Of a stretch of DNA of 44,889 nt, positions 33,596-41,897 are shown piece by piece. How positions within the stretch are numbered: the first letter of the stretch is position 1; each line of letters begins with the position of its first letter. The DNA is from Bacteroidales bacterium. GTDB taxonomy: Bacteria > Bacteroidota > Bacteroidia > Bacteroidales > UBA7960. The notes under the pieces were generated by a model. That model saw nothing but the letters and a program-made list of their open reading frames with translations. It made no database searches and had not been told where the DNA came from. The DNA is taken from the NCBI GenBank assembly GCA_003554665.1, contig PWGY01000267.1, forward strand, positions 1-44,889, written 5' to 3'. Both the position numbers and the translations under genes were made by a program.

Positions 33596-33817
33596 ATGGC
33601 AAGAAAAGGCGATGTTGTGATCAACATAGAAAAATGCAAGGGCTGCGAGGTCTGTCTGGCGGCCTGCCCCAATGAAGTACTTGCATTGAGCAAAGAAGTC
33701 AACACTAAGGGATATCATTTTGCAATGAAAGTTAATTCGGAGTGCATCGGGTGTGCAAACTGCGCCATTGTATGTCCGGATGCCGTTATTACCGTTTACA
33801 GGGAAAAAAAGAAATAA
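33596..33817 (+). CDS. 2[4Fe-4S] ferredoxin subunit of 2-oxoacid:ferredoxin oxidoreductase (delta)
   Basis: This 73-aa protein carries two classical CxxCxxCxxxCP motifs, CKGCEVCLAACP and CIGCANCAIVCP, each binding a 4Fe-4S cluster. It is the electron-transfer (KorD/VorD-type) subunit of the oxidoreductase encoded by the next three genes. The gap to the alpha gene is 130 bases, larger than the other gaps in this operon. An AGGAAA lies just before the ATG. Confidence 0.92.
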   Translation: MARKGDVVINIEKCKGCEVCLAACPNEVLALSKEVNTKGYHFAMKVNSECIGCANCAIVCPDAVITVYREKKK

Positions 33818-33947
33818 TGATGAACCCGATCCGGGAAAATGAGCTCGGTTTCTTTTTCCGGCCACCCAAACAGGCAGGCAGCATTAATACAAATCGGTGA
33901 TTGACGGGTTCCAAGTATTAGATTCAATATTAAACAATAGCAATCGC

Positions 33948-35015
33948 ATGAAAGAATTAAGATTAATGAAAGGCAATGAAGCATTGGCTGAGGCTGCAAT
34001 CAGGGCCGGAGCTGATGCTTATTTTGGCTATCCGATCACACCGCAATCGGAGGTGATTGAATACCTGATGAGGGAAAACCCTGCTGACCGGACAGGTATG
34101 CAGGTCCTTCAGGCGGAGAGCGAGGTGGCGGCCATTAATATGGTATATGGTGCCGCCGGTTGCGGAAAAAAGGTCATGACCTCTTCTTCCAGCCCCGGGG
34201 TAAGTCTGAAAATGGAGGGTATTTCTTACATCGCCGGAGCTGAACTTCCATGTGTCCTGGTTAATGTGGTACGTGGCGGTCCGGGGCTCGGTACCATTCA
34301 ACCATCCCAGTCGGATTATTTCCAGGCAGTGAAAGGCGGCGGTCATGGAGACTATAAAATGATCGTACTTGCTCCTGCCACCGTTCAGGAAAGTGTGGAC
34401 TACGTAAAACTGGGTTTTGAGCTGGCTTTTAAATACCGCAATCCGGTAATGATCCTCTCTGACGGTATCATTGGGCAGATGATGGAAAAGGTGGAGTTGT
34501 TTGAACAGCAGCCACGAAGCAAGGAAGAGCCTGAGTGGGCCACCGTTGGCAAAAAAGAAGGAAGGGACAGTGTAATTGTGACCTCACTGCAGCTGCAATC
34601 GGAAGAGCAGGAGAAGGTCAACCTTCGCCTGCAGGCCAAATACCGTGAAGTTGAGAAAAACGAGGTGATGTACGAAACCCACAATTGCGAAGATGCGGAA
34701 TATCTTTTTGTGGCCTTTGGCTCCTGTGCACGCATCACCAGGAAGGCTATGGAAATGGCCCGCAAAAAGGGGATTAAGGTCGGGCTTCTCAGGCCACAGA
34801 CACTTTATCCGTTTCCGTCAGATGCCATCAGTGAACTTTCAGATCGGATGAAAGGCATTCTTACCGTTGAGATGAATGCCGGTCAGATGGTGGAGGATGT
34901 GAGGCTGGCCGTTAACGGGAAAACCCCGGTGGAGTATTTTGGCCGATTTGGTGGTGTCATTCCCAGCCCGGAGGAAATTTTTCAAGCATTGGAACAAAAA
35001 ATCATTGGAGGATAA
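33948..35015 (+). CDS. vorB: 2-oxoacid:ferredoxin oxidoreductase alpha subunit (VorB/KorA type)
   Basis: With the beta, gamma and ferredoxin subunits, this enzyme oxidatively decarboxylates a 2-oxoacid to an acyl-CoA and reduces ferredoxin. The 355-aa sequence has the pyrimidine-binding start (MKGNEALAEAAIRAG, FGYPITPQSE), SSSPGVSLKMEG and a transketolase C-like end. Length and start fit VorB of the branched-chain (3-methyl-2-oxobutanoate) enzyme, though 2-oxoglutarate is also possible. ATG at 33948 is chosen over a GTG 17 codons upstream. The beta gene begins two bases after the stop. Confidence 0.9.
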   Translation: MKELRLMKGNEALAEAAIRAGADAYFGYPITPQSEVIEYLMRENPADRTGMQVLQAESEVAAINMVYGAAGCGKKVMTSSSSPGVSLKMEGISYIAGAELPCVLVNVVRGGPGLGTIQPSQSDYFQAVKGGGHGDYKMIVLAPATVQESVDYVKLGFELAFKYRNPVMILSDGIIGQMMEKVELFEQQPRSKEEPEWATVGKKEGRDSVIVTSLQLQSEEQEKVNLRLQAKYREVEKNEVMYETHNCEDAEYLFVAFGSCARITRKAMEMARKKGIKVGLLRPQTLYPFPSDAISELSDRMKGILTVEMNAGQMVEDVRLAVNGKTPVEYFGRFGGVIPSPEEIFQALEQKIIGG

Positions 35016-35017
35016 TC

Positions 35018-35785
35018 ATGTCAGAAAAAACAATCAATACTCCTGAAAACCTGGTTTACGAAAAAACAGGTGTGATGACCGACCGGGTTCTGCATTACTG
35101 CCCTGGTTGCGGTCACGGAACCGCTCACAGAATGCTGGCAGAAGCCATCGATGAACTTGGCATCCAGAACGAAACCATCGGAGTAGCCCCTGTGGGTTGT
35201 TCGGTGCTGGCCTATTACTATTTTGATGTGGACATGCAGGAAGCTGCCCACGGACGTGCACCCGCTGTGGCGACCGGTATTAAACGTGTACTTCCCGAAA
35301 AATATGTCTTTACCTACCAGGGTGACGGCGATCTCGCGGCAATTGGTACTGCTGAGACCATCCATGCCTGTAATCGCGGTGAAAACATTCTTGTTGTCTT
35401 TATCAACAACGGTATTTATGGGATGACTGGCGGCCAGATGGCCCCTACCACCCTTGAAGGCATGAAGAGTTCCACTTCTCCAAGAGGAAGAGATGTGACC
35501 ACAATGGGCAATCCTTTGAAAATCACAGAGTTGATTGCGGAGTTGCCCGGAACATATTTTGTAACCCGGCAATCTGTTCATACACCGGCCAATGTGCGGA
35601 AAACCAAGCGGGCGCTCAAAAAGGCACTGGAGTACCAGAAGCTGAACAAGGGCACATGCTTTGTTGAGGTCGTTGCCAATTGCCCCTCAGGATGGAAAAT
35701 GACTCCTGTGCAGTCCAACAAATGGATGGAGGAGAATATGTTTCCTTACTATCCGTTGGGAGATATTAAAGTACCTGAAAAATAA
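35018..35785 (+). CDS. 2-oxoacid:ferredoxin oxidoreductase beta subunit (TPP-binding)
   Basis: The beta subunit binds thiamine diphosphate and one 4Fe-4S cluster. The TPP motif runs from GDGDLAAIGTAE to VFINNGIYGMTGGQ. Cluster-ligand Cys residues are in HYCPGCGHG and VGCSV, with a later Cys in VANCPSGW. At 255 aa it is standard. Only two bases separate it from alpha and 17 from gamma, so this is one tightly packed operon. The sequence does not decide between 2-oxoglutarate and branched-chain oxoacids. Confidence 0.93.
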   Translation: MSEKTINTPENLVYEKTGVMTDRVLHYCPGCGHGTAHRMLAEAIDELGIQNETIGVAPVGCSVLAYYYFDVDMQEAAHGRAPAVATGIKRVLPEKYVFTYQGDGDLAAIGTAETIHACNRGENILVVFINNGIYGMTGGQMAPTTLEGMKSSTSPRGRDVTTMGNPLKITELIAELPGTYFVTRQSVHTPANVRKTKRALKKALEYQKLNKGTCFVEVVANCPSGWKMTPVQSNKWMEENMFPYYPLGDIKVPEK

Positions 35786-35802
35786 TCAAACAGCTAATTG
35801 TT

Positions 35803-36357
35803 ATGACAGAAGAAATAATCATCGCCGGATTCGGCGGACAAGGTGTTCTTTCGATGGGCCAGATTCTATGCTATGGCGGAGTGATGCAGGGCAAGGAAGT
35901 AAGCTGGATGCCATCTTACGGACCTGAAATGAGAGGTGGTACAGCCAACTGTACAGCCATCATCAGTGATGACCAGATCAGTTCGCCGGTGTTGAATGAA
36001 TTCGATACTGCCATTGTACTCAATCAACCTTCCATGGACAAGTTTGAGGATGCTGTGAAACCAGGAGGTTTGCTGATTTATGAGGAAAACGGCATGACCA
36101 GAAAACCAAAAAGAACCGATATCAATGTTTGTTCAATTGCCGCTTATGATGAATCCGTCAGGATGAACAACACCAAAGTGTTCAATATGATCGTGATCGG
36201 CGGATTTCTGAAGGTCAGGTCTATTCTGGAGCTGAACAATGTGGTTGACGGGCTTAAAAAAGTGTTGCCTGAACGTTACCACCATTTGGTTCCGCTCAAT
36301 GAGGAGGCCATCCATAAAGGCATGGAAATCATAAAAATCGAACACAAGGCTGATTGA
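35803..36357 (+). CDS. 2-oxoacid:ferredoxin oxidoreductase gamma subunit
   Basis: This 184-aa subunit has the family start IIIAGFGGQGVLSMGQIL, then SYGPEMRGGTANC and a long helical C-terminus. It completes the enzyme as the domain that contacts coenzyme A and alpha/beta. A strong hairpin follows 24 bases after its stop, marking the end of the operon. Gene order delta-alpha-beta-gamma matches related operons in the phylum. Confidence 0.92.
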   Translation: MTEEIIIAGFGGQGVLSMGQILCYGGVMQGKEVSWMPSYGPEMRGGTANCTAIISDDQISSPVLNEFDTAIVLNQPSMDKFEDAVKPGGLLIYEENGMTRKPKRTDINVCSIAAYDESVRMNNTKVFNMIVIGGFLKVRSILELNNVVDGLKKVLPERYHHLVPLNEEAIHKGMEIIKIEHKAD

Positions 36358-36381
36358 GGTCTTCAGATGAATTGCAATGAT

Positions 36382-36432
36382 GGGGGTGCCGGTAATTTTT
36401 CCAGAGTTACCGTGCGCCCCCTTGTGTTTATT
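36382..36432 (+). terminator. Intrinsic terminator after the oxidoreductase operon
   Basis: A 14-base-pair stem (GGGGGTGCCGGTAA with TTACCGTGCGCCCCC, one G-U pair and one bulge) encloses an 11-base loop. The T-rich stretch TTGTGTTTATT follows directly. It lies between the gamma gene and the retropepsin-like gene. Confidence 0.6.
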
Positions 36433-36442
36433 AAAAGGAAAG

Positions 36443-36865
36443 ATGAATATTCCGCTTAATCTGATTTCCATGGAGGCTGATGGTTTTCACCTGATGCTGC
36501 ATGCCGTAATCGGGGGTGTAAAAGCCAATGTGCTGATAGACACAGGTGCCTCAAGAACGGTTATGGATCTGTCCAGGGCCCGTAATTATATTGGGAATCA
36601 TCCCATAAAACCTTTTCACAAATCATTTACGGGGATGGGAGCAGGTGCCATTGAAACCTTTTATGCCACGATCCCGGAGATTCAGATTGGCGGTAACAGC
36701 CTGAAAGAAATGGAGGTGGTGCTTATAGATCTCACCCCTTTGAATAAGTCTTATGCCCAGGAAGATCTTCCGCGTATTGATATGGTAATCGGCGGTGACT
36801 GGCTGTTGAAGCTGGATGCAGTGATTGATTACCCGAACAAAACCCTGAAAATAGGCCGGACTTAA
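36443..36865 (+). CDS. Retropepsin-like aspartic protease domain protein
   Basis: This 140-aa protein is a single retropepsin-like domain. The catalytic signature is VLIDTGASRTVMD (Asp of DTGAS), and the later hydrophobic-Gly element is DMVIGGDWLLKLDA. Such domains act as dimers, each giving one Asp. No signal peptide or membrane segment is present, so it is probably cytoplasmic; its substrate is unknown. ATG at 36443 follows AAAAGGAAAG; the longer frame would run through the terminator hairpin. Confidence 0.82.
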   Translation: MNIPLNLISMEADGFHLMLHAVIGGVKANVLIDTGASRTVMDLSRARNYIGNHPIKPFHKSFTGMGAGAIETFYATIPEIQIGGNSLKEMEVVLIDLTPLNKSYAQEDLPRIDMVIGGDWLLKLDAVIDYPNKTLKIGRT

Positions 36866-36915
36866 TGGATCCGCAAATTACCGGGTGTTTTTTTCCCTTT
36901 GAGAAAAAAATCAAT

Positions 36916-36923
36916 TAACTTTG
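36916..36923 (+). promoter_or_regulatory. Candidate -7 element for secDF
   Basis: TAACTTTG matches TAnnTTTG, 38 bases before the secDF ATG. The nearest TTTG upstream is 14 bases away instead of 19. Confidence 0.35.
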
Positions 36924-36960
36924 CGGTCGTTTTTTACATGATAACATAAAGTGCGATAAC

Positions 36961-39900
36961 ATGCAGAATAAAGGTTTGATAAGGTTTTTCGCCATTGCTT
37001 TTGCATTGGTGTGTCTTTACCAGCTTTCCTTTACGTATTTTGCCCACAGGGTGGAGCGTAATGCCGAAAGCTATGCGCATAGTGAAAGATTCCAGGAACA
37101 AGCGCGTTCACTTGCTGATGGTGATCCCGTATTGGAGACCTATTTTATGGATTCCATTGCCCGGACTGAAAAGCAGTATTATCTTGATTCCATGATGAAC
37201 GAGACGGCGTTCAACCTGGGCTTTCATCAGTATTCCTTCAGGGAGGTGAAGGAACGTGAGTTGAATCTCGGACTTGATCTCCGCGGTGGCATGAATGTGA
37301 CGCTTGAAATATCTGTCCCTGCCATTGTCAGGGCTCTGGCTTCAGATGATACCGACCAGACCTTCGAGACTGCAATGGAAAGGGCGATCGAGGAACACCG
37401 TACCAGCCGTGACGACTTTATTACCGTGTTCGGGAGGGTTTTTGAGGAAGTTGATCCGGGTGCAAGCCTGGCATACTTTTTCAGCACGCCCGAAATGCGT
37501 GACCACATTACCGTTACCTCCTCCAACGAGGAAGTACTGCGGGTGTTGCGCCGTGAAGTGGACCAGGCTGTGGACCGATCCTTTCAGATTCTGCGTACCC
37601 GGATTGACCGGTTCGGGGTTGCGCAACCGAATATTCAGCGTCTGGCAACCACCGGACGCATCCTGGTGGAGCTTCCGGGTATTAAAGAACCGGATCGTGT
37701 ACGCCGCTTATTGCAGGGAACAGCCAAGCTTGAGTTCTGGGAAACGTACGAGTTTTCGGAGATTTATGAGTATTTCTGGGATGTGAATGAACGTCTGGCT
37801 GATATGCAGGCGCCTGAAGAAGTTGAAGAAATGGATGAGGCTGAGGAAGCAGAAGCTGACTTCATGGACGAGATGGCTGATGATCTTGACGAGATTGACC
37901 CTGAGGACAGTGAGAGCATTGCTGATATGCTTGGCGAAGACTTTGATGACCTGGAAGAATTTGAGGATTTTGCCAGGGACAACCCCTTGTTTGCTTTCCT
38001 GACACCTGCATTTGTTCAGGATCAGGCCGGCAATATGTTGCCGGGACAGGGGCCGGTAGTAGGATATGCTGCTGTACAGGATACTGCAAGGGTAAGCAGA
38101 ATGCTTAATCAGCCCCAGATTCAGAATATTTTTCCCAGAGACCTGCGTTTGTACTGGAATGTTAAACCCGCCAGGGGTGCGGAAAATATGCATGAGCTGA
38201 TTGCCATCCGTGAAACCACCCGTGATGGTGCTGCTCCGCTTACCGGTGAAGTGATTACGGATGCGCGGCAGGATTTCAGCCCCACGGGTGAGGTGGAGAT
38301 CAATATGTCCATGAACACTGAAGGGGCAAGGGTGTGGCGTCGCATGACGGCAGACAACATTGGTCGTTCCATTGCCATTGTACTTGACGACTATGTTTAC
38401 TCTTTCCCCACGGTACAATCTGAGATCGCCGGCGGGCGTTCACAGATCAGCGGGCAATTCTCTGTTCCCGAGGCACAGGACCTTGCCAATATTCTCAGGG
38501 CCGGCTCCCTGCCTGCTCCGGCAAGGATCGCCGAAGAAGCTGTGGTCGGGCCCTCGCTCGGGCGTGAAGCTGTGAATGCTGGCTTCACCTCCTTTATCAT
38601 CGCTTTTGTTGTGGTGCTTATTTATATGGGCTTTTTCTACAGTCGTGCGGGTCTTGTAGCAGACCTTGCCCTGGTGGCTAACATATTCTTCATTATGGGA
38701 GTATTGGCATCATTGGGTGCCGTACTCACCTTACCCGGTATTGCCGGTATTGTTCTGACCCTGGGGATGGCAGTGGATGCCAATGTGATCATTTACGAAA
38801 GGATCCTTGAAGAAATAAGGGCTGGTAAAGGGATGCGACTGGCCATTACGGACGGATACAAAAATGCCTATTCTGCCATTGTGGATGGTAACATCACCAC
38901 CTTGCTGACAGGTGTGGTGCTCTATATTTTCGGCTCCGGGCCGGTACAGGGTTTTGCCACTACCCTGATCATTGGTATTATTTGTTCACTGTTTACTGCC
39001 ATTTTCCTGTCGCGTCTGATCTTTACCTACTGGCTTGACAAGAATATCAGCTTCCGCTTCAATACCAGCCTCACCAAAGATGTGCTGACCAAGGTTAACT
39101 TCGATTTTATCGGGGTCAGGAAGCGTTTTTATGTGATTTCCGCCATCGTGATCCTGCTGGGGCTTGGGTCTTTTGCAGTCAGGGGGCTGAGTTACGGAAT
39201 TGATTTTTCAGGAGGCCGTTCCTATGTGGTACGTTTCGAAGAGGATGTCAATACCGTTGATATGCGGTCAAGCCTGGTTGCTCAATTGGATGAACCGGCT
39301 GAGGTAATTACTTTCGGACCGTCCAACCAGGTACGTATTACAACCGGCTTTCTGATCGATGATGATTCTGCGGAAGCCGACTCCATTGCGGAACGGGCCA
39401 TATTTGAGGGAATCAAGGACTTCTTCGAGGAGCCAATGACCTACGAAAAATATGTGGCGGATGATGATGACAAAGTTGTGGGGCGCTTAAGCTCGCAAAA
39501 GGTGGGGCCTGCGGTGGCCAGAGATATTAAAGTGGGCGCTGTAATCAGTGTGGTCATTGCCCTGGTGATCATATTTACATACATTGCCAGTCGATTCAGG
39601 AAGTGGCAGTTCGGGCTTGGCAGTATTACTACCCTGTTCCATGACTCCATCATTGTGATCTCTCTTTATTCGCTATTGTATAATGTGGTGCCCTGGACCA
39701 TGGAGATCGATCAGGCCTTCATTGCTGCCATTCTGACCATTATTGGTTATTCCGTAAACGACAGTGTGGTCATTTTTGACCGGATCAGGGAAAATATCAG
39801 GCTCTTCCCGAGAAGGGAACTTAAGACAAATATTAACAATGCCCTGAATGCAACGTTATCCCGTACGTTCAATACTTCGGGTACCACCATTGCAGTATTG

Positions 39901-40068
39901 TTGATCATTTTCCTTTTTGGTGGTGAAGTGATCCGCGGATTTGCCTTTGCATTAATGATCGGTGTGGCTGTGGGTACCTACTCCTCACTTTTCAACTCTG
40001 CACCGATTGCCTATGACTTGTTGATGATGAAGGATAAAAACAAGCATAAGAATAAAAGCAACAAATAA
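36961..40068 (+). CDS. secDF: Protein translocase subunit SecDF (fused) with acidic insertion
   Basis: SecDF uses the proton gradient to pull exported proteins out of the SecYEG channel. The 1035-aa chain contains a SecD half (LGLDLRGGMN; membrane motif GMAVDANVIIYERI) and a SecF half (GIDFSGG; NDSVVIFDRIREN), with twelve predicted transmembrane segments. The fused form is usual in this phylum. Residues about 281-345 of the first periplasmic domain are extremely acidic (many Glu, Asp and Met), absent from E. coli SecD. The ATG is unambiguous. The M28 peptidase follows by 28 bases and is probably cotranscribed. Confidence 0.96.
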   Translation: MQNKGLIRFFAIAFALVCLYQLSFTYFAHRVERNAESYAHSERFQEQARSLADGDPVLETYFMDSIARTEKQYYLDSMMNETAFNLGFHQYSFREVKERELNLGLDLRGGMNVTLEISVPAIVRALASDDTDQTFETAMERAIEEHRTSRDDFITVFGRVFEEVDPGASLAYFFSTPEMRDHITVTSSNEEVLRVLRREVDQAVDRSFQILRTRIDRFGVAQPNIQRLATTGRILVELPGIKEPDRVRRLLQGTAKLEFWETYEFSEIYEYFWDVNERLADMQAPEEVEEMDEAEEAEADFMDEMADDLDEIDPEDSESIADMLGEDFDDLEEFEDFARDNPLFAFLTPAFVQDQAGNMLPGQGPVVGYAAVQDTARVSRMLNQPQIQNIFPRDLRLYWNVKPARGAENMHELIAIRETTRDGAAPLTGEVITDARQDFSPTGEVEINMSMNTEGARVWRRMTADNIGRSIAIVLDDYVYSFPTVQSEIAGGRSQISGQFSVPEAQDLANILRAGSLPAPARIAEEAVVGPSLGREAVNAGFTSFIIAFVVVLIYMGFFYSRAGLVADLALVANIFFIMGVLASLGAVLTLPGIAGIVLTLGMAVDANVIIYERILEEIRAGKGMRLAITDGYKNAYSAIVDGNITTLLTGVVLYIFGSGPVQGFATTLIIGIICSLFTAIFLSRLIFTYWLDKNISFRFNTSLTKDVLTKVNFDFIGVRKRFYVISAIVILLGLGSFAVRGLSYGIDFSGGRSYVVRFEEDVNTVDMRSSLVAQLDEPAEVITFGPSNQVRITTGFLIDDDSAEADSIAERAIFEGIKDFFEEPMTYEKYVADDDDKVVGRLSSQKVGPAVARDIKVGAVISVVIALVIIFTYIASRFRKWQFGLGSITTLFHDSIIVISLYSLLYNVVPWTMEIDQAFIAAILTIIGYSVNDSVVIFDRIRENIRLFPRRELKTNINNALNATLSRTFNTSGTTIAVLLIIFLFGGEVIRGFAFALMIGVAVGTYSSLFNSAPIAYDLLMMKDKNKHKNKSNK

Positions 40069-40082
40069 TTAACACAACACAC

Positions 40083-40088
40083 AGGAGG
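40083..40088 (+). promoter_or_regulatory. Strong Shine-Dalgarno before the M28 peptidase
   Basis: AGGAGG lies eight bases before the ATG. Most genes in this window lack such a site, as is normal for Bacteroidota, so this gene may be read unusually well or use a different initiation mode. Confidence 0.7.
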
Positions 40089-40096
40089 ATCGACCC

Positions 40097-41764
40097 ATGA
40101 AAAATAAAATGAATCACCTGTCATTAAAAAGTATGGCCGCTCTTTTGGTCACAGTACTGCTACTGCCCTATGGTTGCGGTGGTCCTGAAACTGCAGAGAT
40201 TGAAATTTTTTGCGAAAACTACCGCGGACACGTGGAAACTCTCGCCTCTGATGAGTTTGAGGGACGTGCTCCTGCCACTCCGGGTGGGATGAAATCGGTT
40301 GAATACATTGAAGGAGAAATGGAACGCATTGGTCTTAAGCCTGCCGTGAACGGCACTTACAGACAGCCTGTTCCATTGGTGGAGATCACAGGTTATGATT
40401 TCTCCGATCTGGTTATCCGGGGTGGTGGAAACGAGGCTGCATACAGTTATCTGGATGACATGGTTGTTGGCACCACACGCTTGCAGGATTATTCATCTCT
40501 TGACGAGAGCGAACTGGTTTTTGTCGGGTACGGAGTTGTTGCTCCGGAATATGGATGGAACGATTATGAGGGTGTGGATGTGGAAGGTAAAACAGTGGTT
40601 GTGATGATCAACGATCCTGGTTTTATGCTGGAAGATGAGGAGATGTTTTCAGGACGGGCGATGACCTATTATGGTCGCTGGACATACAAATTTGAGGAAG
40701 CTGCCCGTCAGGGAGCTGCCGGAGCCCTGATCGTTCATCAAACGGAACCGGCAAGCTATGGCTGGGATGTGGTACGGAACTCATGGTCCGGGACTCAATA
40801 CGGAATCGGGGAGGAGAGTGATGATCCGAAACTGGAAGCAGAGGGATGGATTCAGCTTGACGTGGCCAGGGAGATTTTTGAAATGGCAGGAAAAAATCTG
40901 GATGAGGAACTTGAAAATGCCGTAAGTCCGGATTTCCGCGCAGCTGAGCTGGGTTTGACAGCCAATGTTGACTTCAATAACGAATTCGATCATTCTGAGT
41001 GCTATAATGTGATCGGGTATATTGAGGGAACTGAATACCCCGATGAAACCATTGTTTACATGGGGCATTGGGATCACCTGGGAATGGTTGAAACCGAAGA
41101 CGGTGTGGATATATATAACGGTGCGGTGGACAATGCCACTGGTGTGGGTGCCGTACTGTCTCTTGCAGAACGCTTTATGGGGCTTGATGAGAAGCCCGAG
41201 CGTTCACTGGTTTTCATGGCGGTGACTGCAGAAGAGTCCGGCTTGCTCGGGTCATCATACTACGCCGAGAACCCGGTTTTCCCACTGGAAACCACAGTTG
41301 GGGGGATCAATATTGACGCTTTGAATGTATACGGTCCCACATGGGATGTAGAGGTAGTCGGTTACGGAAACTCTGAGATGGAAGATTATCTGCGGAGACA
41401 TGCCGCTGAACAGAACCGTCACCTTGTGCCTGAACCCACACCTGAAGCCGGGTTCTTTTACCGTTCTGACCATATTAGCCTGGCCCGTCAGGGTGTGCCG
41501 ATGATCTACGCCCAGGGTGGTTCTGATTACATCGGTCAGGATGAAGATTATGCTGAAAAAGTAGCAGCAGATATGGCAGAGCGTTATCATGCCCCGACCG
41601 ATGAAATTCATGACGGATGGGTATGGGATGGCCTGCATCAGGATATCTGGCTCTACTATTATATGGGTTACGAGCTTGCCAACAGCGATGTGTTCCCCAA
41701 CTGGTATGAAGGCAACGAATTTCGCCAGATCCGTGATGAGTCAGCTGCACAACGCAGACGTTAA
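40097..41764 (+). CDS. Exported M28-family aminopeptidase with PA domain
   Basis: This 555-aa zinc peptidase removes N-terminal residues from peptides. The signal (residues 9-27) ends in LLPYGC, a relaxed lipobox, so it is probably an envelope lipoprotein. A PA-type insertion lies at about 130-270. The zinc and catalytic residues of M28 peptidases are seen: His324 and Asp326 region (MGHWDHLG), Asp345 (GAVDNATG), Glu379-380 (TAEESGLLG), Asp407 (INIDALN), and His459 (RSDHISL). All are in the right order. It follows secDF closely and precedes a tricorn-like protease, pointing to peptide use. Confidence 0.92.
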   Translation: MKNKMNHLSLKSMAALLVTVLLLPYGCGGPETAEIEIFCENYRGHVETLASDEFEGRAPATPGGMKSVEYIEGEMERIGLKPAVNGTYRQPVPLVEITGYDFSDLVIRGGGNEAAYSYLDDMVVGTTRLQDYSSLDESELVFVGYGVVAPEYGWNDYEGVDVEGKTVVVMINDPGFMLEDEEMFSGRAMTYYGRWTYKFEEAARQGAAGALIVHQTEPASYGWDVVRNSWSGTQYGIGEESDDPKLEAEGWIQLDVAREIFEMAGKNLDEELENAVSPDFRAAELGLTANVDFNNEFDHSECYNVIGYIEGTEYPDETIVYMGHWDHLGMVETEDGVDIYNGAVDNATGVGAVLSLAERFMGLDEKPERSLVFMAVTAEESGLLGSSYYAENPVFPLETTVGGINIDALNVYGPTWDVEVVGYGNSEMEDYLRRHAAEQNRHLVPEPTPEAGFFYRSDHISLARQGVPMIYAQGGSDYIGQDEDYAEKVAADMAERYHAPTDEIHDGWVWDGLHQDIWLYYYMGYELANSDVFPNWYEGNEFRQIRDESAAQRRR

Positions 41765-41826
41765 TAATTTTTCGGATATGTTTACCCGATAATAAATTGC
41801 GGGTGAGTTGAAAACAAGAATATTTC

Positions 41827-41834
41827 TATCTTTG
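41827..41834 (+). promoter_or_regulatory. Candidate -7 element for the tricorn-like gene, abutting a terminator
   Basis: TATCTTTG matches TAnnTTTG and ends exactly where the terminator stem begins. The predicted start near 41841 falls within the left stem arm. A TTG at 41808-41810 is 16 bases upstream, three short of the ideal. Confidence 0.38.
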
Positions 41835-41867
41835 GCAGCAGTGCTTACCGGCACTGCTGCTTTTTTT
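41835..41867 (+). terminator. Strong intrinsic terminator after the secDF-M28 unit
   Basis: GCAGCAGTGC and GCACTGCTGC form a perfect 10-base stem around the loop TTACCG, followed by seven T. It should end transcripts entering from the M28 peptidase gene before the tricorn-like gene. Confidence 0.88.
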
Positions 41868-41897
41868 ATCCGACCACTTTAATCAACAGAAACAGAC

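Noticed and set aside
33820..33865. Weak hairpin between the ferredoxin and alpha subunit genes
   Set aside because: Short imperfect stem with a G-U pair and a large loop; it would also split an operon that works as one enzyme.
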